A stretch of 64,000 nt of DNA from Saprospiraceae bacterium. Its GTDB lineage: Bacteria; Bacteroidota; Bacteroidia; Chitinophagales; Saprospiraceae. The stretch spans positions 1 through 64,000 of the forward strand of contig JABDMH010000046.1 in assembly GCA_013001595.1 (NCBI GenBank), written 5' to 3'. The notes beneath the pieces were generated by a model. The model did no database searches. It was not told the DNA's origin and was given only the letters and a program-made list of their open reading frames with translations. Shown in pieces: positions 19,891 to 29,713 of the stretch (within the stretch, counting starts at the first letter, position 1; each line of letters starts with the position of its first letter). Made by a program: the position numbers and the translations under genes.

Positions 19891-21939
19891 TTAGAAATAC
19901 TTTTTCCAGAATTTCTGGGTCAGGTTAACCAGGTGTGATCGTTTAGGACCAACCCAGCCATGACGCTCTCCAGGATATATCATCATCTCAAAAGATTTGC
20001 CCAGGTCTTGCATCACACTTACGAACTGCAATGTATTTTGCAAGTGTACATTATCGTCTACAGATCCATGCACGATCAGCAAACTGCCTTTGTACAAATG
20101 GCTATGGGTGATCGCTGAGCCTGCCTTATAGCCATTGGGATTATCCCTGGGCTCATCCATATACCGTTCTGTATAAACATTATCATAAAGTGTCCAATCT
20201 GTCACTGGGTACAAAGAAACTCCATGGGTGAAATAGTCGGAACCTAAGGTCAGCGCTAAACTTGTTAAATATCCGCCATAGCTTCCTCCAGTGATCCCAA
20301 TCTTCTTTGGATCTACAAAAGGTTTTGCACGAAGCCACTCCACCACTTTCGTCAGATCCTTGATCTCCCATTGTCCAAGAGATCTATACAGATAATCGAG
20401 ACCTCTCCTCCCAAAGATTCCACTGCCTCGATGATCTACCTTCACTTGTATGATCTCATTGTTGGTGTAAAAGCCATGCGATAGGTCTCGGTATTGGTGG
20501 GTAACTTCTTGCCGATCCGGCCCCCCGTACAAGGTAAACACAACCGGATATTGTTTAGATAAACTAAAGCCCTTAGGAAAAACCAAATAACCTGGGAGAT
20601 TAAAGCCATCATCGGTCGATATAGTAAAAGGTTCAATGGAAAGACTTTGAGTTTCTTCATCTTGATCAAGTTCGTATACCACCGATCCTGATGACATGTC
20701 CAAGATCTGTTCCTTTGCCGCTTGATCAACCAGTGTATACCGATCCAAGAGATAGGCGTTGTCTGCTGATCGAATGGCCTGGTGCCAGCCAGGTCTTTTG
20801 GTTAAGACTTGAACTTTTCCAGTAGTCAACTGCATCCGGTAATAGTGTCGATCTCTGGGATCTTCACCATGGGCGTAGAAAAAGACTTCGCCACTTATTG
20901 GATTCACATTATCAATGGTCAAAATATTATAAGACAGCCTGGTAATGGCGTTGAGCATGCCTGTGTTGATATCCACCTGATAGATGTTGTTCCATCCCTC
21001 ATGGTCACTGAGGAACAGAAAGGTATGGTCATTGATGAAGTGTACTTCTTCGATAAATTCTACCCAGGTAGGTCTGCATATGTGATTAAGGACCGTCCTG
21101 ATCCCTGTGTTGGGATCGGCTTTGATAAAACAAAGGGTATCCTGGTCACGATTTAATTCTTGGTAGATCAGGTGCCTGCCATCTGGTGTCCAATTTGGCC
21201 ATGCCGTGTACTGGTCTTTTTCTGAATCTTCCTGCATCCATGTCATTTGTCCACTGGTCAAGTCTACCACCCCCATACGCACGCGTGGATTCTCGTCCCC
21301 AGCTTTCGGATACCGCATCACTTCCAGATCACCCCGAACCCCTTTGGCATGATAGATAGGAAAGGAAGGAACTGGAGTATCATCAAACTGTAAGAATGCG
21401 ATCGCAGTACCAAGGGGGTTCCACCAAAATGCCTTATAATTTGATGGTCTTCCCAAAATCTCCTCGTAATAGACCCACGAAGACCATCCATTGTAGAGGG
21501 TACTACTAGCATCGGTGGTTAATCGTGTTTCATTGCCTGAAGAAAGATTGACTACATGGAGGTCCCGATTCTTAGTATATGCAAGCTTCGACTGGTCGGG
21601 TGATAAGGTAAAATTAAGTTCGGGGGCTGGGTCATTTGTTAGTTGTATTTCATCTCCATTTGGCGAGATTAGGTAAAGGTCTTGGTCAAAGGCATGAACC
21701 ATTTTTCCATTGTCAAGGGTCACAGATCCCACATTATTCCGCTTCAGGTCTGCCTCGTTTGCTCGATAGATGCTTTCCTTACCACTGGGTAGACAGATCT
21801 TGACGGCCTGCTCACCTTCTGCGGTGGTCCGCTGGACAACAAAGCATTCTTTATCCAGCCAATTGACGAATTGTTCTTGAGCCAATAGCAAATTTGAAGG
21901 TAGAAGTAGGCCTACCATCAGTAACCAAATCAATTTCAT
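19891..21939 (-). CDS. S9 family prolyl oligopeptidase, DPP4-like
   Basis: Signal peptide; WSSWVYYEEILGRPSNYKAFWWNP; catalytic GITGGSYGGYLTSLAL; C-terminal GERHGW. Confidence 0.92.
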   Translation of the reverse strand: MKLIWLLMVGLLLPSNLLLAQEQFVNWLDKECFVVQRTTAEGEQAVKICLPSGKESIYRANEADLKRNNVGSVTLDNGKMVHAFDQDLYLISPNGDEIQLTNDPAPELNFTLSPDQSKLAYTKNRDLHVVNLSSGNETRLTTDASSTLYNGWSSWVYYEEILGRPSNYKAFWWNPLGTAIAFLQFDDTPVPSFPIYHAKGVRGDLEVMRYPKAGDENPRVRMGVVDLTSGQMTWMQEDSEKDQYTAWPNWTPDGRHLIYQELNRDQDTLCFIKADPNTGIRTVLNHICRPTWVEFIEEVHFINDHTFLFLSDHEGWNNIYQVDINTGMLNAITRLSYNILTIDNVNPISGEVFFYAHGEDPRDRHYYRMQLTTGKVQVLTKRPGWHQAIRSADNAYLLDRYTLVDQAAKEQILDMSSGSVVYELDQDEETQSLSIEPFTISTDDGFNLPGYLVFPKGFSLSKQYPVVFTLYGGPDRQEVTHQYRDLSHGFYTNNEIIQVKVDHRGSGIFGRRGLDYLYRSLGQWEIKDLTKVVEWLRAKPFVDPKKIGITGGSYGGYLTSLALTLGSDYFTHGVSLYPVTDWTLYDNVYTERYMDEPRDNPNGYKAGSAITHSHLYKGSLLIVHGSVDDNVHLQNTLQFVSVMQDLGKSFEMMIYPGERHGWVGPKRSHLVNLTQKFWKKYF

Positions 21940-22116
21940 CTTAGGTTATTTAGCAGATTCAATTTTTATCGGACGGGCAATATACGTAAGGCAATTAAAA
22001 CCACGACTTCCTATAATTGGTTCCAGCTCCATGGTGTTGATCCGAAAGGATAATGGCCAGATAATTTGAGTATTTTTAAGATATATCGAGCAGATCCGCT
22101 CACAATTTTGGTCTTC

Positions 22117-23934
22117 ATGATTCAATCGGGCAAACTATTTGATATTCTTTCCTACCAGGCAGAACATTACCCTCAAGACCTTGCACTTAGCGATCTTTTC
22201 GAAGGCAACCTCCGATCATACAGCATTGAGGAATTAGAAAAGCTTTCCAATCAAATAGCCCACGGGCTGCAGAAATTAGGGTTAAAACCTGGCGACAAGA
22301 TTGCCATCGTTGTATATCGCAATAGGGTTGAGTTTACTCTACTCGACCTGGCCATTCAAAAATGTGGCATGATCAGTGTGCCGCTTTACGCATCGATCAG
22401 CCCTAAAGAATACACCTATATCTTAGCCGAATCCGAGTGCAAATGCGTATTCTTTGGCGGCGGAGATTTGGCCGAGAAGATTAAAGAAGCGCAAACAGCT
22501 CTTCCCGACCTTGAGTTTCTATTTGCTTTGGATGCAGATGGAGAGGGAATTTTTTGGGAAAGCATCTGGAAGAATGCGTTGCAGGAACCTCTTGATGTCA
22601 GTGCAATTGATCCATCTGAGGTATTCACGATTATCTACACTTCAGGTACTACTGGTCATCCAAAGGGCGTGATGCTTAGCCATACAAATGTCCTCGAAAA
22701 CATCTATGCTGTTGTTGAGATCGTACCCTTGTCGGTGGGCGCTCAGATCATGAGCTTTTTACCACTGTGTCACATATTTGAACGGACCGCATCTTTTGCA
22801 TATCTGCTGCAGGGCGTTCAGGTTACTTACACGGGTATAGATAATTTGGGTGGGGAAGAGGGTGACCTTCAGCGGGTACAACCGCAATTCCTGACCTGTG
22901 TTCCCCGGCTTCTGGAGAAAATATATGAGCGTATTTATCAAAAAGGACTGATGTTGACAGGTTTGAAGAAAAAACTCTTCTTTTGGGCTTTGTCACTCAC
23001 CGATGAATACAGGTATGACGTGCAATTTAGGGGAGTTACCCGCTTGAAATGGTACATAGCTGATAAATTAATTTTCAGCAAATGGCGTGCGGCATTTGGG
23101 GGGCGAGTGGAAGGTATATTAACAGCTTCGGCACCCTGTCCGATCAAAATAGCTCGCGTATTTTCTGCTGCCGGCATCCCCATTCGGGAAGCCTATGGTC
23201 TGACAGAATCATCTCCTGGCCTCTCAATTAATGGCCTTGCACCAGGTATGGCCATGTTGGGTACCGTCGGACCTCCATTGAGTAATGTGGAGATCAGCAT
23301 CGACAAGAGTGATGGCTCCTACGCTGCAGACGAAGGAGAGATTTTAGCCGCCGGTCCGAATATCATGCTCGGATACTATAAGAAGCCGAGCGAAACAGAT
23401 GCAGTGATCAAGGAAATCAATGGCAAACGTTGGCTGCTGACAGGAGACATTGGCAAAATGGTTACATCTCCCACAGGCAGGAAATTCTTAAAAATTACAG
23501 ATCGTAAAAAAGAGCTACTTAAGACCTCTGCAGGTAAGTATGTTGCTCCAGCACCCATCGAGAGCAAGATGAAAGAGCATATTCTTGTGGAGCAAGCCAT
23601 GGTCGTTGGCGATGGTCAAAAATATGCATCGGCCATTATTACTCCTGCACCGGAAGCCTTGGCGAGGTTTTGCGCAGGGGCGGGATTGAAACATATGGCT
23701 CACGACGAGCGTATCCAACATAAAACTGTACTGAACAAGTTTGATGAAATCATAAGTTCAGTCAATCAACATTTCGCCAGACACGAACAAATCAAGCGTT
23801 ACCAACTGGTGGTAGATAGTTGGACCATGACCAAAGCTGATGGAACACCGGGAGAGCTCACACCGACCTTAAAGTTGAAGCGGCGGGTGTTACTTGCCAA
23901 GTACGCCCCAGTTATTGATGAACTCTATCACTAG
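22117..23934 (+). CDS. Long-chain acyl-CoA synthetase (AMP-binding)
   Basis: FTIIYTSGTTGHPKGVMLSHTNVLENI; REAYGLTESSPGLSIN; WLLTGDIGKM; FLKITDRKKELLKTSAGKYVAPAPIE. ATG 22117 preferred. Confidence 0.92.
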   Translation: MIQSGKLFDILSYQAEHYPQDLALSDLFEGNLRSYSIEELEKLSNQIAHGLQKLGLKPGDKIAIVVYRNRVEFTLLDLAIQKCGMISVPLYASISPKEYTYILAESECKCVFFGGGDLAEKIKEAQTALPDLEFLFALDADGEGIFWESIWKNALQEPLDVSAIDPSEVFTIIYTSGTTGHPKGVMLSHTNVLENIYAVVEIVPLSVGAQIMSFLPLCHIFERTASFAYLLQGVQVTYTGIDNLGGEEGDLQRVQPQFLTCVPRLLEKIYERIYQKGLMLTGLKKKLFFWALSLTDEYRYDVQFRGVTRLKWYIADKLIFSKWRAAFGGRVEGILTASAPCPIKIARVFSAAGIPIREAYGLTESSPGLSINGLAPGMAMLGTVGPPLSNVEISIDKSDGSYAADEGEILAAGPNIMLGYYKKPSETDAVIKEINGKRWLLTGDIGKMVTSPTGRKFLKITDRKKELLKTSAGKYVAPAPIESKMKEHILVEQAMVVGDGQKYASAIITPAPEALARFCAGAGLKHMAHDERIQHKTVLNKFDEIISSVNQHFARHEQIKRYQLVVDSWTMTKADGTPGELTPTLKLKRRVLLAKYAPVIDELYH

Positions 23935-24377
23935 GGCCATTCGCTCAAATGTCTGGAGTTCACCGAGTTCTTGATCGTGATGCATCTGTAACATTTGTAG
24001 TGTCAAAAACAAACCTCTTCTTGGCACGAACACTGCCAACCCTTCATGTTAGAACCTGAAGCATCTAAACCAGCCTCACCACGACCCGGATACAGATGCA
24101 AAGCAAATACTAGGAGCCATGCTGGGACCGACTTCTACCTTATCGGCTACCTCAAGCTTGACCATCAAGACCTTGCGACCTTGGACATTTCTATAGAAGG
24201 TACATACAATTAGCCTAGAATTCGATTTCATCAATGTCAGCTTGCCGTTCAAAAAGACATTTACAAGTGGTGGCATTTGATAAGAACTCTCCACATAAAA
24301 GGACATCGAGGCTCCTAGATATACTTATTAGTGAACCTCTTAGAGTTTCAATATCCTTCATTTATAAACATTGTCGC

Positions 24378-24803
24378 ATGAAATTGAGCATTTTCCAAAC
24401 CAGCAACTTAAGCCTTCTGAAAAGTCTAGTACTAGTAGGTGGTGCCATCTGTCTTTTCTCACTAGATTTGACTGCCCAAAGAGCACATATTGGAGTCCAT
24501 CAACCAAGAAATATAAGTTGTATATGGCAGGCTTCATATGTTAATTTGGATAAGATTTGCTACAGAAATGATCATACGGTCACGATTAAACCGAGATCGA
24601 AGAAAGCGATCAAGTCTATAGAATTATTTCTAGGAAATAAATCCTTAGGGAAGGACAGTAGTTTTCCCTTCTCCTGGACGATCAATCCCAAATCCAATAA
24701 ACTATATCCGGGGATGCACAGGGCAAAAGCCAAGATAGTAGACATCTGTGGCGCTGAGCATTGGGTATACAAAGCCTTTAGGATTGTCAAATGTCCCTCT
24801 TGA
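24378..24803 (+). CDS. Small secreted protein with Ig-like domain (hypothetical)
   Basis: Likely start M at 24378 with hydrophobic leader; PRSKKAIKSIELFLGNKSLGKDSSFPFSWTINPKSNKLYPGMHRAKAKIVD resembles bacterial Ig-like text. Confidence 0.6.
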   Translation: MKLSIFQTSNLSLLKSLVLVGGAICLFSLDLTAQRAHIGVHQPRNISCIWQASYVNLDKICYRNDHTVTIKPRSKKAIKSIELFLGNKSLGKDSSFPFSWTINPKSNKLYPGMHRAKAKIVDICGAEHWVYKAFRIVKCPS

Positions 24804-24823
24804 TTTGGAGGTCAAGATGATGA

Positions 24824-25495
24824 TCAGTCAAGTTTTGCGGAAGGCCGTTTCAATTGACGCAAAAGCCTAAAACTACGATCGATGTCTTTCTCCCCTACAA
24901 CGACGGTAAATTCGTTAGTCGTACTGATCACTTCCACCACGTTAATGTCCTGACAGGCTAGCTGTTTGAATATGAAATAATAGATTCCAGACAGTTCAGT
25001 ATTTTCCTTGGGCAAAAGGGTCGTCAAGGTAGCAAGCGCAGTCCGCTTTGAAATCATCTTTTCTTCACCCAGTACATTGGCAATGGTTTGATCAAGATTG
25101 TTGCTGGCAACAATGGTGCTCTCATGCAATCCCATTGAAAAGGAATAAAAACTTGAGGAATCATGTGCAACCCTGTCCATGATTATCTTTTGTTGTTGCA
25201 GCAATGAGCTGGTGTTCTGAAATGTATAATCACTGATGTCAGATCTTACAGTGAATGGACCTATACGCTCGAAGAACTGCTTGATGCCCGACTGCACCCG
25301 ATAATAATAACTGGGAGATAGTCGCTTCAGGGCCATAATGATGGCGCCGGATTTAACATCCCGATCTGTAATCTGCTGTATGTCATTGTGCATGTGTCTT
25401 GCCAATCCAGCATAATTGATAATGCCATCTGTTAAGGCTTCTTCGATGAAAGGATGTGCACCCAAATAGGCCTGCACAGCTGCAGTAACTGTCAT
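24824..25495 (-). CDS. Hypothetical protein with possible ACT-like C-terminal region, divergent from aspartate kinase
   Basis: MTVTAAVQAYLGAHPFIEEALTDGIINYAGLARHMHNDIQQI...; LSGIYYFIFKQLACQDINVVEVISTTNEFTVVVGEKDIDRSFRLLRQL resembles ACT betaalphabeta pattern. Confidence 0.7.
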   Translation of the reverse strand: MTVTAAVQAYLGAHPFIEEALTDGIINYAGLARHMHNDIQQITDRDVKSGAIIMALKRLSPSYYYRVQSGIKQFFERIGPFTVRSDISDYTFQNTSSLLQQQKIIMDRVAHDSSSFYSFSMGLHESTIVASNNLDQTIANVLGEEKMISKRTALATLTTLLPKENTELSGIYYFIFKQLACQDINVVEVISTTNEFTVVVGEKDIDRSFRLLRQLKRPSAKLD

Positions 25496-25602
25496 TATTG
25501 TTAAATAATTCACACAAAATTAAAAATCTGTGCTATAATGCAGCATCCAAGGTTTTTTCTGCCGTTTGACATTACCTTTGCCAGCCCTAAACAAGCTTGA
25601 GC

Positions 25603-26922
25603 ATGAAAGTTTTAAAATTTGGCGGTACATCGGTTGGTTCACCAGATCGTATGCGCGAGGTGGCTGAAATCATCACCAGAGATGAAGATCAGAAAATAGT
25701 GGTGTTATCCGCCATTTCAGGAACCACCAATGCATTGGAAAACTATGCCCGAGATTTGCTCAAGGGCGATAAAGACGAGGCGCAAGCAGGTTTGAAAAAA
25801 CTACAAGAAGATTATCGTGAATTTCTCGATACCTTATATAAGGAGCAAGAAATCCTTGAGAAAGCTCAGCAGTACATAGATGAACGATTTGATTTCTTGA
25901 GTGCACTGTCCAACCAGGTGGTGACTGAGACCGAAGAAAAGCTGGTTTTGGCTCAAGGGGAGCTTATGTCCACTCATTTATTCAGCTGGTTACTTGAAGA
26001 AGATGGCATTTCGGCAAAATTGTTACCTGCCCTCAATTATATGCGAATTGATAAGATGTATGAGCCTGATGATTATTATATCGCATCAATGGTGCAAAAA
26101 GAATTGGCACTTACCGGCGACTATCCCATTTATATCACGCAAGGATACATATGTCGCGATGCATTTGGTAAAGTTGACAACCTCAAGCGGGGTGGTAGTG
26201 ATTATACAGCTACCTTATTAGGGCAAGCTGTTAAGGCTGAAGAAATTCAGATATGGACAGATATCGATGGCATGCATAACAACGATCCAAGGGTAGTAGA
26301 CAATACTTACCCCATCAAGAAGCTTTCCTATGGAGAGGCAGCAGAACTGGCTTATTTTGGTGCAAAAATTCTCCATCCTTCATGTGTGCTGCCTGCTCAA
26401 AAAGGTGGAGTCCCGATTATGTTAAAAAATACCATGGATCCCGATGCAAGGGGTACCATCATTTCGTCCAATGACTCGAATACAGACATCACTGCAGTCG
26501 CTGCCAAGGATGGCATAACTGCCATTAAGATTAAGTCAGGCAGAATGCTCATGGCCTATGGATTTCTCAAAAAAGTGTTCGAGGTATTTGAGCACTACGA
26601 AACACCCATTGATATGATCACGACTTCAGAAGTGGCTGTTTCCTTGACCATCGATGACTGCAGTCATCTCGACAATATTTTACACGACTTGCGAGAATTT
26701 GGGGAGGTTGAGGTAGATGAGGACCAAACCATCATCTGCATTGTAGGGCACTTTGGGAGCGATCAATCGGGATATGCTACCCGCATATTTTCATCGCTAG
26801 CAAACATTCCCGTGCGCATGATTTCGTACGGTGGTAGTCGGTTCAATGTCTCCATTCTGGTCAAGAGCCCATACAAGAAGGAGGCCCTGCAACTGCTCAA
26901 TCAGGGTCTATTTGACTTATAA
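25603..26922 (+). CDS. Aspartate kinase
   Basis: MKVLKFGGTSVGSPDRMREV; VDNLKRGGSDYTATLLGQAV; IWTDIDGMHNNDPRVV; C-terminal ACT domains. Confidence 0.95.
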   Translation: MKVLKFGGTSVGSPDRMREVAEIITRDEDQKIVVLSAISGTTNALENYARDLLKGDKDEAQAGLKKLQEDYREFLDTLYKEQEILEKAQQYIDERFDFLSALSNQVVTETEEKLVLAQGELMSTHLFSWLLEEDGISAKLLPALNYMRIDKMYEPDDYYIASMVQKELALTGDYPIYITQGYICRDAFGKVDNLKRGGSDYTATLLGQAVKAEEIQIWTDIDGMHNNDPRVVDNTYPIKKLSYGEAAELAYFGAKILHPSCVLPAQKGGVPIMLKNTMDPDARGTIISSNDSNTDITAVAAKDGITAIKIKSGRMLMAYGFLKKVFEVFEHYETPIDMITTSEVAVSLTIDDCSHLDNILHDLREFGEVEVDEDQTIICIVGHFGSDQSGYATRIFSSLANIPVRMISYGGSRFNVSILVKSPYKKEALQLLNQGLFDL

Positions 26923-27092
26923 GGCAGTCGTCATACCTTATTAAAAGGTAGTCTAGACAGGTGACATTCAAGCAATCGTTCATTTCCTTAGACCTTAGTC
27001 ACAACGCTTTTCCCAGTTTCAGCATACCATTTGTCGAACAATCCTGCTGATTCGCCGTCTTTCCGTGCATCAAAGTCAAAATCTGCTTATTT

Positions 27093-27112
27093 TTGACTAA
27101 ACGTTCGGTCAA
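27093..27112. promoter_or_regulatory. Putative TetR-family operator
   Basis: TTGACTAAACGTTCGGTCAA is 16/20 palindromic; ends 6 bp before the TetR-family ATG at 27119. Confidence 0.55.
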
Positions 27113-27118
27113 TAGATC

Positions 27119-27727
27119 ATGTCGCCAAGAACGAAAGAGCAAATCGCCCAAATTCGCAGGGAAAGCAGGCAGCAAATATTGGATGCCGCCCTATTGCTTT
27201 TTGCACAAAATGGCTTTCATAATACATCCATCAGTACCATTGCCAAAGAAGCCAATATTTCCAAGGGCCTCGTCTACAATTACTTTGAAAGCAAGGACGA
27301 CCTGCTGAGACAAATCGTAGAGACAGCCATGCAGATTGGTGATGACTTCGCCGGGCACCTTGAGCTGGATGACCAGGATCCTGTACAAAGTGTACACCAG
27401 ACGATCGATGACTTATTCTCCATGCTTGAACAAAATCCTACGTACTGGAAGCTGATCATATCTCTATCCTTAAAAGAAGATATCATGCTTCGCTTTAAGG
27501 ATCAGCTGAAGCAACAAGCTCAAAAAAATCTGGCCTATCTAACCAATTATTTTAGGCAATTGCAGATTCCTGAACCCACCAATCATGCAATGTTATATGC
27601 TGCTGCGCTGGATGGCATCTTCTTGCACTACATCTACGCACAAGATCTCTACCCACTTTCAGACATGAAAGACTTTCTTAAGCGGAGCATTGCCAGTTTA
27701 TTACGGCAGAAAATCGATGACAGATGA
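27119..27727 (+). CDS. TetR/AcrR family transcriptional regulator
   Basis: ILDAALLLFAQNGFHNTSISTIAKEANISKGLVYNYFESKDDLLRQIV HTH. Confidence 0.95.
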   Translation: MSPRTKEQIAQIRRESRQQILDAALLLFAQNGFHNTSISTIAKEANISKGLVYNYFESKDDLLRQIVETAMQIGDDFAGHLELDDQDPVQSVHQTIDDLFSMLEQNPTYWKLIISLSLKEDIMLRFKDQLKQQAQKNLAYLTNYFRQLQIPEPTNHAMLYAAALDGIFLHYIYAQDLYPLSDMKDFLKRSIASLLRQKIDDR

Positions 27728-28470
27728 CTAGAATATGTTGGATACTCTACCTTCTACTCGGCACTCTTACTGTGGGTGCACAGGATGCTACCGAAATTAT
27801 TACAATTGCCGATCAGCGAGCTCGTGGTATCAAATCCAGTCAGGGAGAAATGAAAATGACCATAGTCAGACCCAATTGGTCAAGGGAGATAAGTATCAAA
27901 TCATGGAGCAAGGGAACAGAGTACAGCCTCATGTTGATCACTGATCCTCCCCGCGATAAGGGGACCGCTTTTCTCAAACGTCAAAAGGAAATTTGGAACT
28001 GGCAACCATCGATCGATCGAGCCATCAAACTACCTCCGTCAATGATGATGCAATCCTGGATGGGATCAGATTTTAAAAATGACGACTTGGTACGAGAGTC
28101 TTCTGTAGTCGTGGATTACACACATATGTTATTGGGTGAAGAAGTAATTAATGGCAGGGAAGCTTACAAGATTGAACTCATACCTAAGGAAGATGCACCA
28201 GTAGTCTGGGGTAAAGTTATCTCCTGGGTGGGTAAGAAGCACTATCTCCAGTTAAAGAGTGAATTTTATGATGAAGACGGATATCTGGTTAACATTATGC
28301 TGGGGAAAGATATCAAAGAGCTGGGAGGACGCCTTCTTCCATCCAGGCTGGAGATGATACCCGCTGATGAAGAAGGTAAGAAAACGGTGATTGAGCAGAA
28401 AAGTATCGCTTTTGATGTGCCCATCGACAACCAATTCTTTTCACTGCAGAACATGAAGCGTGTTCGCTAA
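27724..28470 (+). CDS. LolA-fold outer membrane lipoprotein-sorting protein
   Basis: ATEIITIADQRARGIKSSQGEMKMTIVRPNWSREISIKSWSKG; DPPRDKGTAFLKRQKEIWNWQPSIDRAIKLPPSMMMQSWMGSDFKNDDLV; ATGA overlap with upstream stop. Confidence 0.88.
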   Translation: MTRICWILYLLLGTLTVGAQDATEIITIADQRARGIKSSQGEMKMTIVRPNWSREISIKSWSKGTEYSLMLITDPPRDKGTAFLKRQKEIWNWQPSIDRAIKLPPSMMMQSWMGSDFKNDDLVRESSVVVDYTHMLLGEEVINGREAYKIELIPKEDAPVVWGKVISWVGKKHYLQLKSEFYDEDGYLVNIMLGKDIKELGGRLLPSRLEMIPADEEGKKTVIEQKSIAFDVPIDNQFFSLQNMKRVR

Positions 28471-28482
28471 AGCAGCTAGCAA

Positions 28483-29703
28483 ATGAGACAGATCCTAAAA
28501 CTGGCAACACGGAATATTTGGCGAAATAGGCGCCGGACCCTAATCACTGCTGCCTCCATTCTCTTTGCGGTGCTTTTTGCTGTAGCCATTTCGTCTATCT
28601 CTAAAGGTACTTGGGATCATATGATCGATAGTGTAGTTCACTATCACTTCGGTTACATACAGATCCATAAAAAAGGCTATTGGGATGATAAAACAATAGA
28701 CAATGTCTTTGACCCAACTTCGGTAGCCGCACTCGTGAATGATCAAGCCTTGGCCAGTCAATTGGTGCCACGCATCGAAAGTTTCGCCTTATCCTCGTTC
28801 GAACAAGCCACTAAAGGAGCCCTGATCATTGGAATTGATCCTGAAAAGGAAGCACATTTAACACGGCCAGACACCCGAATTACAGAGGGTGACTATCTAG
28901 AGCCCAAAGATGATGGTGTCCTGGTCGCCGAAGGATTGGCCACGTATCTAAGCGCATCTGTGGGAGATACATTGGTACTGATTAGTCAAGGCTACCATGG
29001 CATCAATGCTGCCGGAAAATTTCCCATTCGCGGATTGGTACATTTCGGATCTCCAGATCTTAATAAGCAACTCATTTACCTGGGACTAGAACAGGCCAAA
29101 TGGTTTTATGGTACGGAAGGACAGATCACGACCATTGTTGTGGATGTAGAAGATGCCGATGAGTTGCCAGCCGTGATCTCTACACTCAGGGCATCATTAG
29201 ATACTTCTCTTTACGAAGTGATGGATTATAAAGAGATGATGCCAGACCTAATGCAAGCCCGAGAAGTAGATACTGCCAGCAGTGACATCATACTGTTGGT
29301 ACTATACTTCATCATCGGTTTCGGCATTTTTGGAACCATTCTGATGATGTTAAAGGAGCGTGAATATGAGTTTGGAATACTCAAGGCAATCGGTATGGGG
29401 ACCGTCAAACTCAATATTATGCTATGGCTGGAGATTATATTCTTAGGCATTATCGGGTGTCTGGCTGGCATCTTGGTATCACTGCCAATCGTCTTCTATT
29501 TCCACCAAAATCCCATTGAGTTGTCTGGCGCGATGGCAGAAGCATATGAAAAATTTGGCGTCCAGGCCCTACTCCCCGCTTCCACCGACATCAGCATATT
29601 TCTCAAGCAAGCATTGGTCGTATTTCTCATGATAACCGTTCTGTCGATTTATCCCATGTTCAAGCTCGCCAAACTCAAACCCGTCGAAGCAATGCGTGAT
29701 TAA
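28483..29703 (+). CDS. ABC transporter permease (FtsX/MacB-type)
   Basis: N-terminal LATRNIWRNRRRTLITAASILFAVLFAVAI; C-terminal SIYPMFKLAKLKPVEAMRD. Confidence 0.92.
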   Translation: MRQILKLATRNIWRNRRRTLITAASILFAVLFAVAISSISKGTWDHMIDSVVHYHFGYIQIHKKGYWDDKTIDNVFDPTSVAALVNDQALASQLVPRIESFALSSFEQATKGALIIGIDPEKEAHLTRPDTRITEGDYLEPKDDGVLVAEGLATYLSASVGDTLVLISQGYHGINAAGKFPIRGLVHFGSPDLNKQLIYLGLEQAKWFYGTEGQITTIVVDVEDADELPAVISTLRASLDTSLYEVMDYKEMMPDLMQAREVDTASSDIILLVLYFIIGFGIFGTILMMLKEREYEFGILKAIGMGTVKLNIMLWLEIIFLGIIGCLAGILVSLPIVFYFHQNPIELSGAMAEAYEKFGVQALLPASTDISIFLKQALVVFLMITVLSIYPMFKLAKLKPVEAMRD

Positions 29704-29713
29704 TCTCTAGACT

